Assembly: GCA_910589415.1 (NCBI GenBank)
Contig: OU342631.1
Coordinates: 54,836,598-54,900,597 of the forward strand
Direction of reading: 5' to 3'
Source: Malachius bipustulatus
Taxonomy: Eukaryota > Arthropoda > Insecta > Coleoptera > Melyridae
Length of the DNA: 64,000 nt
Shown one piece after another: positions 46,263 through 57,295 of this stretch. The translations under genes and the position numbers were made by a program. Position 1 is the stretch's first letter; each line of letters begins with the position of its first letter. The notes under the pieces are model-generated. The model was not told the DNA's origin, did no database searches, and saw only the letters and a program-made list of their open reading frames with translations.

Positions 46263-48006
46263 TATTTGACACATGTCATAAAGTGCTGTTTAGAGGTGGG
46301 ATACTTTCCTAGAATGTGGCGATATGCGGTTGTGAAACCTCTTCCTAAAGTGACTTGTCCTGAGTCCTTCAGTGATTTGCGTCCAATAAGTATACTGCCG
46401 GCTATGGCCAAGATATTAGAAAAGGTGGTGTATAAACAGATATATAAGTACGTCATGGAGAATGACATAATACCGGATACTCAATCGGAATTTCGATGTG
46501 GGTTTAGCTCCACCACGTTATTGCTTCATATAACGGATCATATAGTGAGATCGCGGGACATGGGCCTGGACACTGCGGTGGTACAGTTGGACTACTCCAA
46601 AGCATTTGATTGCCTAGATCACGAATTGTTAATTTCTAAACTTGAATATTATTGTTTTGATGAGGTCTCCTGTTGCTTTTTCCAAAACTACTTAAGCGAT
46701 AGATTTCAAAGTGTTCAGACCACGACAATGTCACGCTGGTCTCCTGTTACCTCTGGGGTGCCCCAGGGTTCAGTTCTGGGGCCGTTGCTCTATCTTGTGT
46801 ATGTGGCGGATATAAATAAAACAATAAAGTACGTCAACATTCAGTCATTTGCTGATCACACAGCTCTACTTGTCATATCCTCCAGAATGTAAACATATTG
46901 CTACTGATCAGATAAACAGGGATCTCACGGCCTTGCATGAGTATTCACTAGCTCATAACCTTAAGCTCAACCCGAATAAATGTAGTGTTATATTTTTTTC
47001 TATAAATTCCAATAAGACCGAGGATCAAAATGTCCAAGTTGTTATACAGAGTCAACCAGTAAAAGTGCAGCAGAGCGTGAAAAACTTAGGAATTATTTTT
47101 GATTGCAGATTGCGTTTTGAGGAGCATGTGACTCTTCTGGTGAAGAAATCATATTTAGTCCTCAGACGGCTATATAGGCATAGGTATCTCTATGGTTACC
47201 CCTTGAGAAAGAAGCTATGTGAAACATTTGTTACTCCCATATTGAATTATGGATTTACATTATATTATCCCTGTCTATACCAAGCTACAAAATATCGACT
47301 GCAAAAGATTCAGAACAGCTGTTGCAGATTCGTAAGCGGTCTTCGAAAATACGACCATGTTTCAGGGAGGATTTGTGAACTGGGTTGGCTTAGGTTGGAC
47401 GGTTTATTTGCCTACCACATGGGTTGTTTGGTCTTTCGGGTCCTCTCCACGTCGACACCTCCATATCTCAGAAAGAAATTTATGTTTAGAGGGGAGATGC
47501 ATGACCGCAGTATCAGGCACCCATGGTTCTTGAGCTTACCTAGATTTCGTCTGGCAGGTTCTCGGGTGTGCTTTTCATATAATGCAGTAAAAATTTATAA
47601 TGAAATACCAATTGAATTGAAAACACGTACCATGGCTTACTTGCGAAAATACTATAAGTCATACTTACTCGATAGGCAGAGGGCGGCCTGCGTGCTGGCT
47701 GTGTGATCAGGTATTTGTGATCATCTTTGTTTCTTTGCTTTTTTTTTAAGATTGTTTGTTGTGCCTAGATTTGATTATGCTAGTTTATATAGACATAAGA
47801 TTCATTGTATCTGTGTTTAATTGATAATTCTGATGTATGTATTGCTGATTTGATTATTTAAGTATTATGTAGAATTTACAAATTAATTATAATTATTGAG
47901 GTTAAGTGGAGTAGCAATATTGCTAGACTTCGCCTCAATCCTGATTCATGTGTTATATTAGTGATAACACTTAATAAAGGCACTTTATTATTATTATTAT
48001 TATATT
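46263..48006 (+). pseudogene. CR1-like LINE inserted into copy C/D
   Basis: A 5'-truncated LINE starts inside the RT: YFPRMWRYAVVKPLPK, FSDLRPISILPAMAKILEK, VVQLDYSKAFDCLDH, SGVPQGSVLGPLLYLVY and FADHTALLV. The second catalytic Asp of F/YADD is His here. After a frameshift near 46870 the rest is open to 47706 (LNPNKCSVIFF, KNLGIIFD, ILNYGF, IQNSCCRFVSGLRK). A 3' UTR of about 280 bp ends in (TTA)n. It lies between ATATCCG (46256-46262) and ATATCTG (48007-48013), a near-perfect 7-bp target duplication within copy C/D. Confidence 0.85.
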
Positions 48007-50230
48007 ATATCTGGCTCCAAACCGTTGGCCTTCTTGGAGAAGATGACTGCTTGGGTTTTTCCAGCATTAAATTGAACTTGGTTTCTATCGCCCCAAGCTA
48101 GAATATTTCCCAAGTCATTGTTAAGTATGGCAACTTCTTGCTCCCTGCGAGTCTGTGCGTCGATGGCAGATGTTCGCGCATCTAACGTATAAGAAGATAT
48201 GAGTGTACTATCATCGGCAAAACTGTATATTGGATTTTTTGTTACCTATTTCAAGCAAGCCGTTGATAAATATTAGAAGGAGAGTCGGAGATAATATGGA
48301 TCCCTGAGGCACACCGGCATTGATGGAAAAGATCTCAGAAAGAACTCCATTGACTGCCACCTGTAAAGAACGATCTCCGAGATAACTCGCAAGCCACAAG
48401 CAGAATTTCTCGGGCATTCCATAAGCCTTCAGTTTTGCCAACAGTTCATCATGTCAGACACGGTCGAAAGCTCAAGAAATATCAAGCGCAACCCCTAGAG
48501 ACTCTCCATGGTACTCGATTGCGCCGTTCCACAGCTCGGTGACGTAAGTGAGGAGGTCACCACTTGACCTCTGTTTGCGTATCCGTATTGGCGGTCGCTG
48601 ATTATATTAGCTCCTTCCAAGTACTTTAAAATATGTTGGTTAATAGCTTTCTCCATAATCTTGGATATTAATGCAAGCAGTGCCATTGGTCGATAGTTAT
48701 TTGGTATAGTCTTTTTGCTTTTCTTGGGAATAGGTTGGATCCATGCACATTTCCAGCAAGAAGGAAATATTCCCTTTTTATAAGACAGATTGAAAAGTCG
48801 ACAGAAAACGGATGACAGCTCAGTGGCGCATTTTTAAAGTACGATGACAGGTACGTCATTAGGCCCAGAAGCTTTGTTTGGGTCTAATGCTAATATATTG
48901 CGCTTTATGACACGCTGTCTGAAAACATTTTGGGTACCACGGAAGGGATCATTGGCGGAGTTCTTCCCTGAAAGTCGACGGAAGAGTATGAAGAAAAGAC
49001 TCCCGCCAACAAGTTCGCCTTCTCAGTAGCCGTAGATACGATAGTCCCGTCTATGCGTTTAAGTGGTGGAATCGTGGAGCTGGTGAAGTTCTGGCTGACT
49101 GCCTTAGTTACCGACCAAAAAGATTCCGAACCGTTAGAGCAGGAGAGAAATTTGTTTCTAATTGTTTGGTTGTGAGTTTCCTTGGTTTGATCTATTATTT
49201 CCTTGCATCTGTTTCGAGCAAGGATGAAATTGTGGTGGTTTATGCCGTCGAGCTCTCTCGCCATTGGCGAAAAGCCAGTTGTTTGGAGGCGACAGCTTCC
49301 TTGCATCTTTTATTAAACCAAGGTTGGCTGTTTGAGGGCTGTTTTTTTTTTTTGAAAAGGGAATGTAGGCTTCCATGCCTGTTACGATGACTTGAGCAAA
49401 TTCCCTAGCACAAACAGATGGATCATTAGAGCAGAAACAAACACTCCTCCATGGAAAATCTCAATAATATTCCCTGAGTTCTTCCCATTTGGCAGATCTA
49501 TAGTGCCAGACTACACGCGATTTACTTGCTTCTTTAATATTAGTAATTGCTAGGACACAAGATGTTGAGACGAGTTTGTGATCTGAGGAACCCAGTGGGG
49601 CTTTCACCGTGATAGTATATATTTGAGGGTTCGTGGTCAAAAACAGATCCAACAGGCTGGCGGATTTTCCCTCGCGATCGGGAATACGGGTTGGTTCATC
49701 CACGAGCTGAGTTAAAACCACAGCTGATGGCAAACGATTCCGCTTCACGGTCTTCTTCATCAGTGAAGTTTGAGTATTTAAGCCAGTTGATGTTATGTAC
49801 ATTAAAATCACCCAAGATGGATATCTCGGCTTTAGGGTAGTTTATCTGTATGAAGTCAACAGTTTTAAGAGTGTCCTATACAGTGTATCGCTGGGTAGTC
49901 GGTGTAAACAACAGATAAATCTCGTCGTTTGTCGGTCTGTTATCCTAAGCCACATGACGTCAAAGTCATGGGGCTCAAAGACTTCCTCACGTTGGCAGGA
50001 GAGGTCACTTTTGACAAAAATCCCAATTCCGAATTTCGTCTAAATCGGGAATGAAAGTCATATCCTGGATAAAGATAATTAACTATGCTTGACGACGCTT
50101 GGACTTTTGTTTCGCACAGTGCTAGAATGTGAGGTTTATTTGCCTGAAGATGTTGGTGTACTCAATTGATATTCGTGTTTAAACCTCTAATATTACAAAC
50201 ATTGTTAGAGTAAACGTCAATTAAAATAAT
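48007..50230 (-). pseudogene. CR1/Jockey-type LINE copy C (5' part of the C/D element)
   Basis: On the minus strand, from 50230 down, it matches copies A and B: the start of the endonuclease (about 50205 to 49800), LVDEPTRIPDREGK and GSSDHKLVS (49461-49811), the linker region (48905-49306), fingers with ISKIMEKAINQH (48495-48686) and RT palm with INAGVPQGSILSPT (48211-48441), and finally the segment before the insertion at 48007. Many frameshifts and stops. The start of the endonuclease shows the same order as copy A at 27860. Confidence 0.85.
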
Positions 50231-50578
50231 TTTGCGTGTTTATTTGCGTGTGTTACATTAATAATCTTCAAGATATGTTTATTTTTCCGAATGAAGAATA
50301 CTACGACATTCTTTTTGTAACCACTTCCATTCTAAGAAGAGCTAGACTATGTATACAGCAACCGGGTGGACATTCAGAGCAAATAATTCAATAAAGCGAT
50401 TTATTTTTAAATCGTTTTTAAATTAGCAGGAAATTCCTATTACTACAGGTGATCCTGAAATGGCGGACACGGTATACAGGTGTTGGATAGAATGAATAGC
50501 ACAGTTGACATGCATCTCCAAAATGCCAATAGAAAAAAAAAGAACTAAATTTAACAAGTTTGCAAAAAAATCAACAAG

Positions 50579-53440
50579 TCAAAAAGTCTGAACAGCCGTC
50601 CTCATCACATCAGCAAGGCTATCCCCAAACAAATCACAAAGCCCGGACAACTGATTAAAGTAGACCGACATCACGTACACAGGTGACTTCAACAGCGCAT
50701 TGGACTTTGCAGCTCTTAAAGCAAAGGTGGAAACGTTCCTTGAGTTCATGCGTGGGACATGAAGACCAAACAGAGTGAGCACATCAGAGCAATCAATACG
50801 GTTGTGAAAGAGACCATGCAAAAATTTCACAGCAAGAAGTTTTCGACGCTTTTCAAGCGAAATGAAGTCAAACTGATCCAATAACATACCGTGATCGAAA
50901 CCTCTGGCAGGATAACATTTATTTGCCCTAAAATACAGCAACTTCAGAAACCTTCTCTGAATGCGTTCCAACTGATCGACATGACAACGATAATGGGGTG
51001 ACCACACAACACTACAATACTCCAGTTTAGATCTTACGTACGAGTAAAAAAGGACCTTTAGAGAAAGAGTATTATTGAAATCACTGCAACTCCTGTTCAT
51101 GAAACCCAGCATTTTAATAGATGATTTGGTTATCTGAGAAATATGCTCAGCGAAAGAAAGAGTACTATCGAAAGTAACACCAAGATCCCTTATGGAATTA
51201 GTACGAATAAAAGTCAGAGAGTCAAAGGAATAATCAAATACAATTGGGGTCATTTTCTTAGTATATGTAACTACTCGACATTATTCTTGTACTCATGTTT
51301 ACCCATGTTCATTTGGAGACTATTGCTCACGCACCAATCCTTCAGCCTGTCAATAGAATCCTGCAAGCGCCGGGCATCGTCGTAACTGCCAATTACAGAA
51401 AATATCTTTAAATCATCTGCGTAAAGCAGCTTGTGAGAATTTATCACATTAGAAATGTCATTGATGAACAACAAGAATAACAGCGGTCCCAGGTTAGAAC
51501 CCTGGGGTACGCCAGATGTGGGAGAGAACGGCGGCGAACTATGACCACCGTACAACACATATTGTTGCCTGTCCAAAAGATAGGATTGGATGAAAGACAG
51601 TAAACGAGTGCAGAAGCCAAATTGCTCCAGTTTTACCAAAAGTATAGAGTGGTTTATTCGATCAAAGGCCTTCGAGAAGTCGGTGTACACCACGTCCACC
51701 TGCCCCTGATCATCCAGAGCATTCGCAACAAACGCGTAAATCACATTAAATTTGTGACTGTCGAGCGTTTTTCAACAAATCCGTGCTGACATGGAGTTAA
51801 AAACTGCTTAATTGCAGGATAAATACACGCATACACCGACATCTCAAATATCTTCGCAAAATTATTTAAAATTGATATCGGCCTGTAATTAGATACAAGA
51901 GCGGGGTCGTCACTCTTTAGAACTGGACATATTTTAGCTACCTTCCAATTACTCGGAAAAGACGAAGTACTCAGAGGCAAATTGAGCAATGTCAGCAGAG
52001 GTGCACGAAAAGCGGATCTGCAATCCTTTACCAAAAAAGCGGGAATCTGGTCAGCGCCAGCCGTTTTAACATCCCTCAATCCTCGCATGGCTCTATCGAC
52101 CTGCTCAAACGACAACATAGGAACCTGCACATGCAAAGAAGAACCCGCAGAAGTCCAATGATGAACACTGCCGACATCCTCATCAGAAGACGAGTTATAC
52201 ACTATTGAAATATGCAGAAAAGCTGTCAACTACATCACGAGGGTTCTCATGAGCCAACCCTGATGAGTATACACTATTGAAATATGCAGAAAAGCTGTCA
52301 ACTACATCACGAGGGTTCTCATGAGCCAACCCTTCAGGATCAAAAACTATCTTTGAAATCCTAGATTTACCCCTTTTACTCTGAACGAACTTCCAAAAAC
52401 TCTTAGGCTCAGATTTAACTCCGTTCTGTATGCCATCAATATAGTCCCAATATGCACTCTGTACCCTAAGTTTAATTTCAGATCTCAGTTTCCTATATTT
52501 GCAAAGATACGACATACTATTCGTACGCCTGAATGCAGCTTGATATCTATTCCTAAGCTTGATGTCACGTATTATGTCACCATTGTACCATGGAGGATAT
52601 GTACTAGAGTTTGACTTACTTTGGTATTTGGGAACAAAGCGGTCCAATATGGAATAAATGATCTGATAGAAACAGGAGCATGCCTCATTAATATCATCAA
52701 AGTTCTTCAACACAGACCAGTCCTGAGAGAGAATTGCAGAATACAAATCCGGAAAATTGGCCCTTCCGAAGTTGTATCTCTCAGCCGCTGGGTCAAAAGC
52801 AAAATTCGTGATTCTAGGGATCCTGAGGTCAGCGTCAACCACCAGGGCAGGATGAAATCTGTCCTCCGGAACAAGCTGAAAGCAATCATGACTAACCTCA
52901 CATTTCACATTACTTATGACTTATGGCCAGATGCAAGGTGCGATTATTGCAGTTTCGCACATTACTGTATTGATTGAGGCACATATAATTTAGAAAGCTG
53001 CTCAGAACTTGAGATTTTGGACCCTCATCAACTCCATCACTCAAGTTGGGAACGTTAAAGCCATCCAATAATAGAACATGGGTAGCACCAGTTAAACTGT
53101 TACCAAGTAACTCAAAAAAACAATCAAAGTCAGCTGTGCTTACATCCGGCGGTATATAAATACAGAGTATACAAAGATAAGTTACACCGATTCTAACCTT
53201 GCACCCGACACATTCATTAGACGGAACTATACTAGATAAATCATTAAGATTCAAGGGGCAATCCCCATAAGCTCTTTTTAAGGCAAGAATAACACCACCA
53301 CCACGGGACTTACCTACAAGGTTGAACTGGCGGTCTTTACGAAAGACAGTGAAGTCACTTGAAAAATACTCTGAACTCAAAATTTCTTCAGACAGCCAAG
53401 TTTCAACCAGGCAGATACAATCAAAGTCTGCATGTTTTAG
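50579..53440 (-). pseudogene. Jockey-type LINE ORF2 (endonuclease-RT), broken
   Basis: The endonuclease (52910-53380) shows GGGVILALK and LLLDGFNVPNL, where the usual GDFN reads DGFN, a change in the catalytic motif. After a frameshift at about 52909 come VSHDCFQLV (family SDH position) and PPWYNGDIIRDIKLRN. The RT (51741-52229 and 51271-51744) has FPSNWKVAKICPVLK, VSNYRPISILNN, VVYTDFSKAFDRINH, SGVPQGSNLGPLLF and an intact active site YADDLKIF. The C-terminal part (50579-51253) has IRDLGVTFD, RSKLEYCSVVWSP and LERIQRRFLK. Three frameshifts (near 52909, 51743 and 51262) and an in-frame 72-bp duplication are visible. Confidence 0.85.
52196..52335 (-). repeat. 72-bp tandem duplication inside LINE ORF2
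   Basis: TATACACTATTGAAATATGC starts at 52196 and again at 52268, and the following sequence to CCAACCCT is identical in both copies. The unit is 72 bp (24 codons), so the duplication keeps the frame and the peptide GLAHENPRDVVDSFSAYFNS occurs twice. It lies just before the RT fingers. Confidence 0.9.
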
Positions 53441-53506
53441 TTCTCAAACCGCGTACGTTTTGGAAATAACAGGTGAATGGATATTGGCGATTCGGTTGGG
53501 CTGCAG

Positions 53507-54019
53507 TTAGTTTTTTGCAACTCTTGCTGCCGATGCCTTCAGTACAACAATAATTGGACAATTGTTTCTATACTTCAATGCAATTCCGTGCTCACCTCCA
53601 GAAATCCTATCTCTGTATTCCTGAATTACAGCCTTATTTTCCTTGCGTTGATCAGCAGTTAAATCAGCACGAAAGTGGTGCTTTCGATTACCATTTCGCT
53701 TATTAGATCGAAGAATAACATCTCCTGCCTCTCTTTCGCTGTCATAAATAATCTTCAACGGCCTAACTTTATTTTCGGTCTTGTGACCAATCCGTATTAC
53801 CTTCTTTGGCGGGGGGAACGAACCCAGTGGAGACAAAATTTCATTTACCCTATTCAAGTCATCTAGGACTCTTCCAGCGACGGTTTCAGCATTGGATTCA
53901 GGTACACTGCAGAGAAGAACATTGCAACAACGCTGTCTGTGGCTCTCCAACTCCGAGACAATATCAGCCACCCTGGTTTTCAAAGTACCCCCCGTGGCAG
54001 CATTAGCCGCCAGCGACAT
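53507..54019 (-). CDS. Jockey-type LINE ORF1 C-terminal part
   Basis: An open 170-residue frame resembles the RNA-recognition and C-terminal domains of LINE ORF1 proteins: NVLLCSVPES (first beta strand), a helix around VLDDLNRVNEIL, VIRIGHKTENKVRPLKIIY, VILRSNKRNG and LTADQRKENKAVIQEYR. The protein would bind the element RNA. The N-terminal part expected for a full ORF1, including zinc knuckles or coiled coil, is mostly absent, so the copy may be 5'-truncated or use an upstream start that is lost. No stop interrupts what remains. Confidence 0.65.
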   Translation of the reverse strand: MSLAANAATGGTLKTRVADIVSELESHRQRCCNVLLCSVPESNAETVAGRVLDDLNRVNEILSPLGSFPPPKKVIRIGHKTENKVRPLKIIYDSEREAGDVILRSNKRNGNRKHHFRADLTADQRKENKAVIQEYRDRISGGEHGIALKYRNNCPIIVVLKASAARVAKN

Positions 54020-54024
54020 CTATC

Positions 54025-54195
54025 TGGGTATTGTAGACCTACATATTATTTTTCTGCCTTAAGAAGGGTATCCAGTGCAGTGTTGTGACTTTATTTCCCA
54101 CACAAGGGAGTCATACTTGAGAAAAAGTGAATGAACTTGGAATCTTTAATCCCCAATGGATGCGGTGGTACTGTCCGTGTCCGCCATTTCGGACT
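54025..54195 (+). repeat. Partner copy of the 20360-20720 repeat
   Basis: TCTGGGTATTGTAGACCTAC, ATTTTTCTGCC, AAGAAGGGTATCCAGTGC, TTGTGACTTT and GGAATCTTTAATC follow the same order as the minus strand of 20360-20560. It ends with CCGTGTCCGCCATTTC. Confidence 0.6.
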
Positions 54196-54744
54196 AAACT
54201 TACACCATACTTATACCATACTTATCTAAAATTTCAAATGCTTCTAGCTCAGTTAGGATAGCGTTCATTAGAAAAAAAAAGACATATCGAATGATGTCAT
54301 AGCCAACTATGACTTACATTTAAGAAAACACAAGTTTACGTCATAGCTCGAAAATGACACAACAAATAAAAAAATTGTAACGCCGTTTTATTGTCTATGA
54401 AATCGTCTAAAAGGTTTTCCTTTACGATTTTTCTCTAATCCCAATAATAAGACCGCTATCTCGGTGTAAAGAAATCCGCGGAATTTACTTTATGTTAAAT
54501 ATCTAGGAAGCCATGGAGATTTTCAAAAAAACAAAAGCTGTTTCGAATTAAGCTCATAAAACTGCACTTCTTTCCCCATTTAACCCTTCCTCTAACTGCA
54601 GTAGTTTACGAGATCCCTGTACTAAACATTGAAAAAAACTCACGCTGTATAGTACCATAGCAATAGTGACGTAATATAATCATTCGTTAACTCATGTAAC
54701 GTTGCTGCTAATAACCATTGGTTGATGCGGCCTGTTTGTTAAAT
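54196..54744. other. No recognisable gene
   Basis: AT-rich non-coding sequence; no frame with motifs and no clear element boundary. Confidence 0.35.
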
Positions 54745-55372
54745 AAATAAAATAAATCAAGGACACCAAAAATTCATAAATAAAATAAAAAATTCAAAAA
54801 TTTTATTCTTTTTTCGAAAAGAAAAACTTTTCATACCGAATATCATAATTATGAAAAGTAAAAAACCATGAAGCAAATAATATGACTTCATATTAATGTA
54901 ATTGGGTGAAAAAAATTTTTGTTTTTTTTCCGAAAAAAGAATAGGTAACACAATTAAAAAAATAAAATAAATGTTATTAATTTTTAGTTTCCTTGAATTA
55001 TTTTATACCGGACGACATAAAAAACCAATATGGCGGCCATAAGAATAACAAAAGTTGGCTATGAAAACTCTGAGATCTAGTCGGCTTTGAAAATTTTTGT
55101 AATGTCAAATGGATAGCTTTTGACGAGTTATGTAAGCCTACAAAAAATAATTCATTATTTCCCAATAATAAAAAAGATATGGCTAAAATAAAAAATTTTG
55201 ATTTTTCAGTTCTTTCAGGATATTTCAGCAACGACTGGAAATATTCAAAGAAAAAATTCAGATTCTCATTAAGCATTAAATTGTGCAACTTTTCTCTAAC
55301 TTATCCGACCCTGTATCTCTTGCCGTTTCCAAGATCCCCATGTAATGCCACTTACACTGGACACACTGTATA
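54745..55372. mobile_element. Truncated foldback related to FB3
   Basis: The right arm follows that of FB3: CCAATATGGCGGCCATAAG, AACAAAAGTTGGCTATGAA, GAGATCTAGTCGGCTTTG, TCAGTTCTTTCAGGATATTT and a CACTGTATA end. The left arm is kept only for about 120 bp from a centre near 54870 (mirrored TCTTTTTTCG and CAAGGACACCAAAAATT words), the rest being lost. Frames on either strand here (54757-54951, 54998-55288, 55179-55409) are not genes. Confidence 0.7.
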
Positions 55373-56396
55373 TAAAGTCATTGTATTTTTGTTGACAGAT
55401 AACAGATAAGGGCGACATCTACTTAGAAGTGGAATAACTACGGAGTTCATTGATTTTACAGTGCACTTCTGTAAGACTAAATTCATATAACAGCATTGGA
55501 GACAATCACTTCTGCAACCAAATATACAGGTCGCGTCGTTAGGTGCCAGATTCCAGCTATAGGCTACAGTATTCAAAAATAAATTTTCATTATAAATACC
55601 TTTCAGTTTACGGTCTCGTCTTGAGATCAAAAAATATTGTTAAAAAGTCATTAGTAAAACGATTGGAGGTTAGTTTTCGGCATTACTCCACTGCTCTCGC
55701 GCTATCTATGACCTTTATTTTAATCAGAAACACAAATTTGCACAAAAAGCTCACTTGAATTTTTTAAATCGTCACATTCATGACACGATTTATTCGTAAG
55801 ATCATTTAAAAAGCGTTAATAATGACAGTCTTTATTTTTAACCTAAGATTTCCCATTCCTTAAGTAGTTAGAGAGTTTCATTAGTGATTATTTTTAAAAA
55901 TTATTTAATTAAATTTACGGATATTTATTAATTATCTCCAGTGATACGCCATTCTTATATTTTGTCAAATCTACATGTGCATGTACATGTATTTTATATT
56001 TTATTTTTAATCTTAATTTTATTTGATAATTCATTATTTTTGTACTTAATAAATGTGATCAAGGGACTAAGAAGTCCCGAAACGTTGAAAATTTTTATTA
56101 ATAACTTTAAAACTATCAAACCGGAACCTAAAATCTAATAATCAAAATTATAACGGCAATTGGTTCAATATATACCGTGTAACACAGGGAATACGTGTAA
56201 GGCAAATTTTAACAATACTTTGAAAATAAATTACATCCTTTCAAATAATTGAAAACTATCAAATTCCCTAGAATACTATACAGTTTCCTAAGAAACTATC
56301 AGCATTTAAACCAGAGTGGCTTGGATCCTAAAAAATATTCACTGTAGTGTTTTCCCTATGTTACCTTTCCTATGCAACACAGTGTATAGTAGGATT
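55373..56396. other. Non-coding stretch with a hammerhead-like motif
   Basis: AT-rich, no gene. Contains the motif at 56055-56087. Confidence 0.35.
56055..56087 (+). ncRNA. Hammerhead-like stem-loop motif (copy 3)
   Basis: GTGATCA, A, a perfect hairpin GGGACT-aaga-AGTCCC, then GAAACGTTG. The order (TGATGA-like, one extra base, stem II, GAAAC, self-complementary ACGT) repeats the layout at 10731-10772. The first core element is mutated (TGATCA), and stem I is weak. An RNA function is only a guess. Confidence 0.3.
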
Positions 56397-56533
56397 AACT
56401 TTAAAAAGTCAGATGTGACGTCACACTAACCGTCCGAATTAATATTTTTAATTTCACCAGAAAATGTCAAACAGTTAATTGTCAAGTTGTGAACGAGCGT
56501 AAATTTTTGAAGGAATCATTCAAACAATGAATT
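56397..56533 (+). repeat. 137-bp direct repeat, left copy
   Basis: Identical over its full length to 57159-57295. It begins AACTTTAAAAAGTC, contains TGACGTCA (56416-56423), and ends CAATGAATT. The two copies bracket a 625-bp unit (56534-57158). It could be a short LTR or an unusually long target-site duplication. Confidence 0.85.
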
Positions 56534-57158
56534 TATTTACTTTTTATTTATTTACTTAATATGTATGTACCTATTGTGTAAAAATAATAATAGAAAATTC
56601 GTTCAGCTTCCAGAGGACATGGAAAATTACATTTTGTACCGCGGCTAAGAAAAGTCGCTGTTTGTATTAAAGGTGGAGTAGTTCCTCATATTTTTAATTA
56701 TGCAAAAGATTACTTAAAATATGTTTTCCGAAAAGTCGTATATTTCATGCTAAGAAACGTGAAACTGGGCTCAGATTAATACATAAATAATTTAATGAAA
56801 TACTACTTTGACAATAAAATAATATACCTAAGTAGCTGATTATAAAGATTATATCATTCTCTATTTAATGAATATTTTGAAACTTTCAAATTTCGTGTCT
56901 ATAATGTGCAAATTTAATGTAAAGCACCTCACTACACCGAAGCGGAATGCCTGGTTTACGGCGTTATGCATAGAAGCTGCAGGTGCGGGTACTCCGCTCA
57001 AAGGTAGTGACGTCAGGCCAATAGGAGAGCGTTTCGCCGATTCGATTTATTTCGGTAGTTTTAAAGGACTGTATTTCGTTAACGGGTAAAGAGAAAATTA
57101 ATATTCTTGAGTACATATATGTAAAACTATTATCAACTTCAAGCGTAATTTGAAAAAA
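56534..57158 (+). repeat. 0.6-kb repeat, copy 1
   Basis: Closely matches 61255-61857 from the TATTTACTTAATATGTATGTA region to the terminal AATTTGAAAAAAAA, with small indels and scattered substitutions. A 73-codon frame (56868-57089) is kept in both copies with two residue changes, but it begins at an internal ATG and resembles no protein. The A-run at the end suggests retroposition. It contains TGACGTCA and CCAAT (57008-57022) in an otherwise AT-rich unit, like a promoter. Confidence 0.8.
57008..57022 (+). promoter_or_regulatory. CRE and CCAAT pair in repeat copy 1
   Basis: A perfect palindromic cAMP/ATF-type site TGACGTCA at 57008-57015 is followed two bases later by CCAAT (57018-57022), a pairing common in core promoters. 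The same arrangement is kept in copy 2 (61710-61724). Function is inferred. Confidence 0.4.
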
Positions 57159-57295
57159 AACTTTAAAAAGTCAGATGTGACGTCACACTAACCGTCCGAA
57201 TTAATATTTTTAATTTCACCAGAAAATGTCAAACAGTTAATTGTCAAGTTGTGAACGAGCGTAAATTTTTGAAGGAATCATTCAAACAATGAATT
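57159..57295 (+). repeat. 137-bp direct repeat, right copy
   Basis: Identical to 56397-56533. Beyond it the sequence (GAGGCGCTTACGTCAG) is unrelated to what follows the left copy, so the repeat boundary is sharp. Confidence 0.85.

Larger units (their letters stand above)
50480..54019 (-). mobile_element. Jockey-type LINE with ORF1 and ORF2, few breaks
   Basis: On the minus strand ORF1 (53507-54019) is followed by an APE-type endonuclease, RT and C-terminal region ending at 50579, then a short 3' UTR with an A-rich stretch read as T-rich DNA near 50530. It is almost full length apart from the 5' end. Only a few frameshifts separate the blocks, so it is younger than copies A and C. At its 5' side it joins the dispersed repeat at 54025. 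Confidence 0.8.

Noticed and set aside
56868..57089. 73-codon frame conserved in both copies of the 0.6-kb repeat
   Set aside because: The conservation reflects the near-identity of the whole repeat; the peptide has no motif and the DNA looks more like a promoter.
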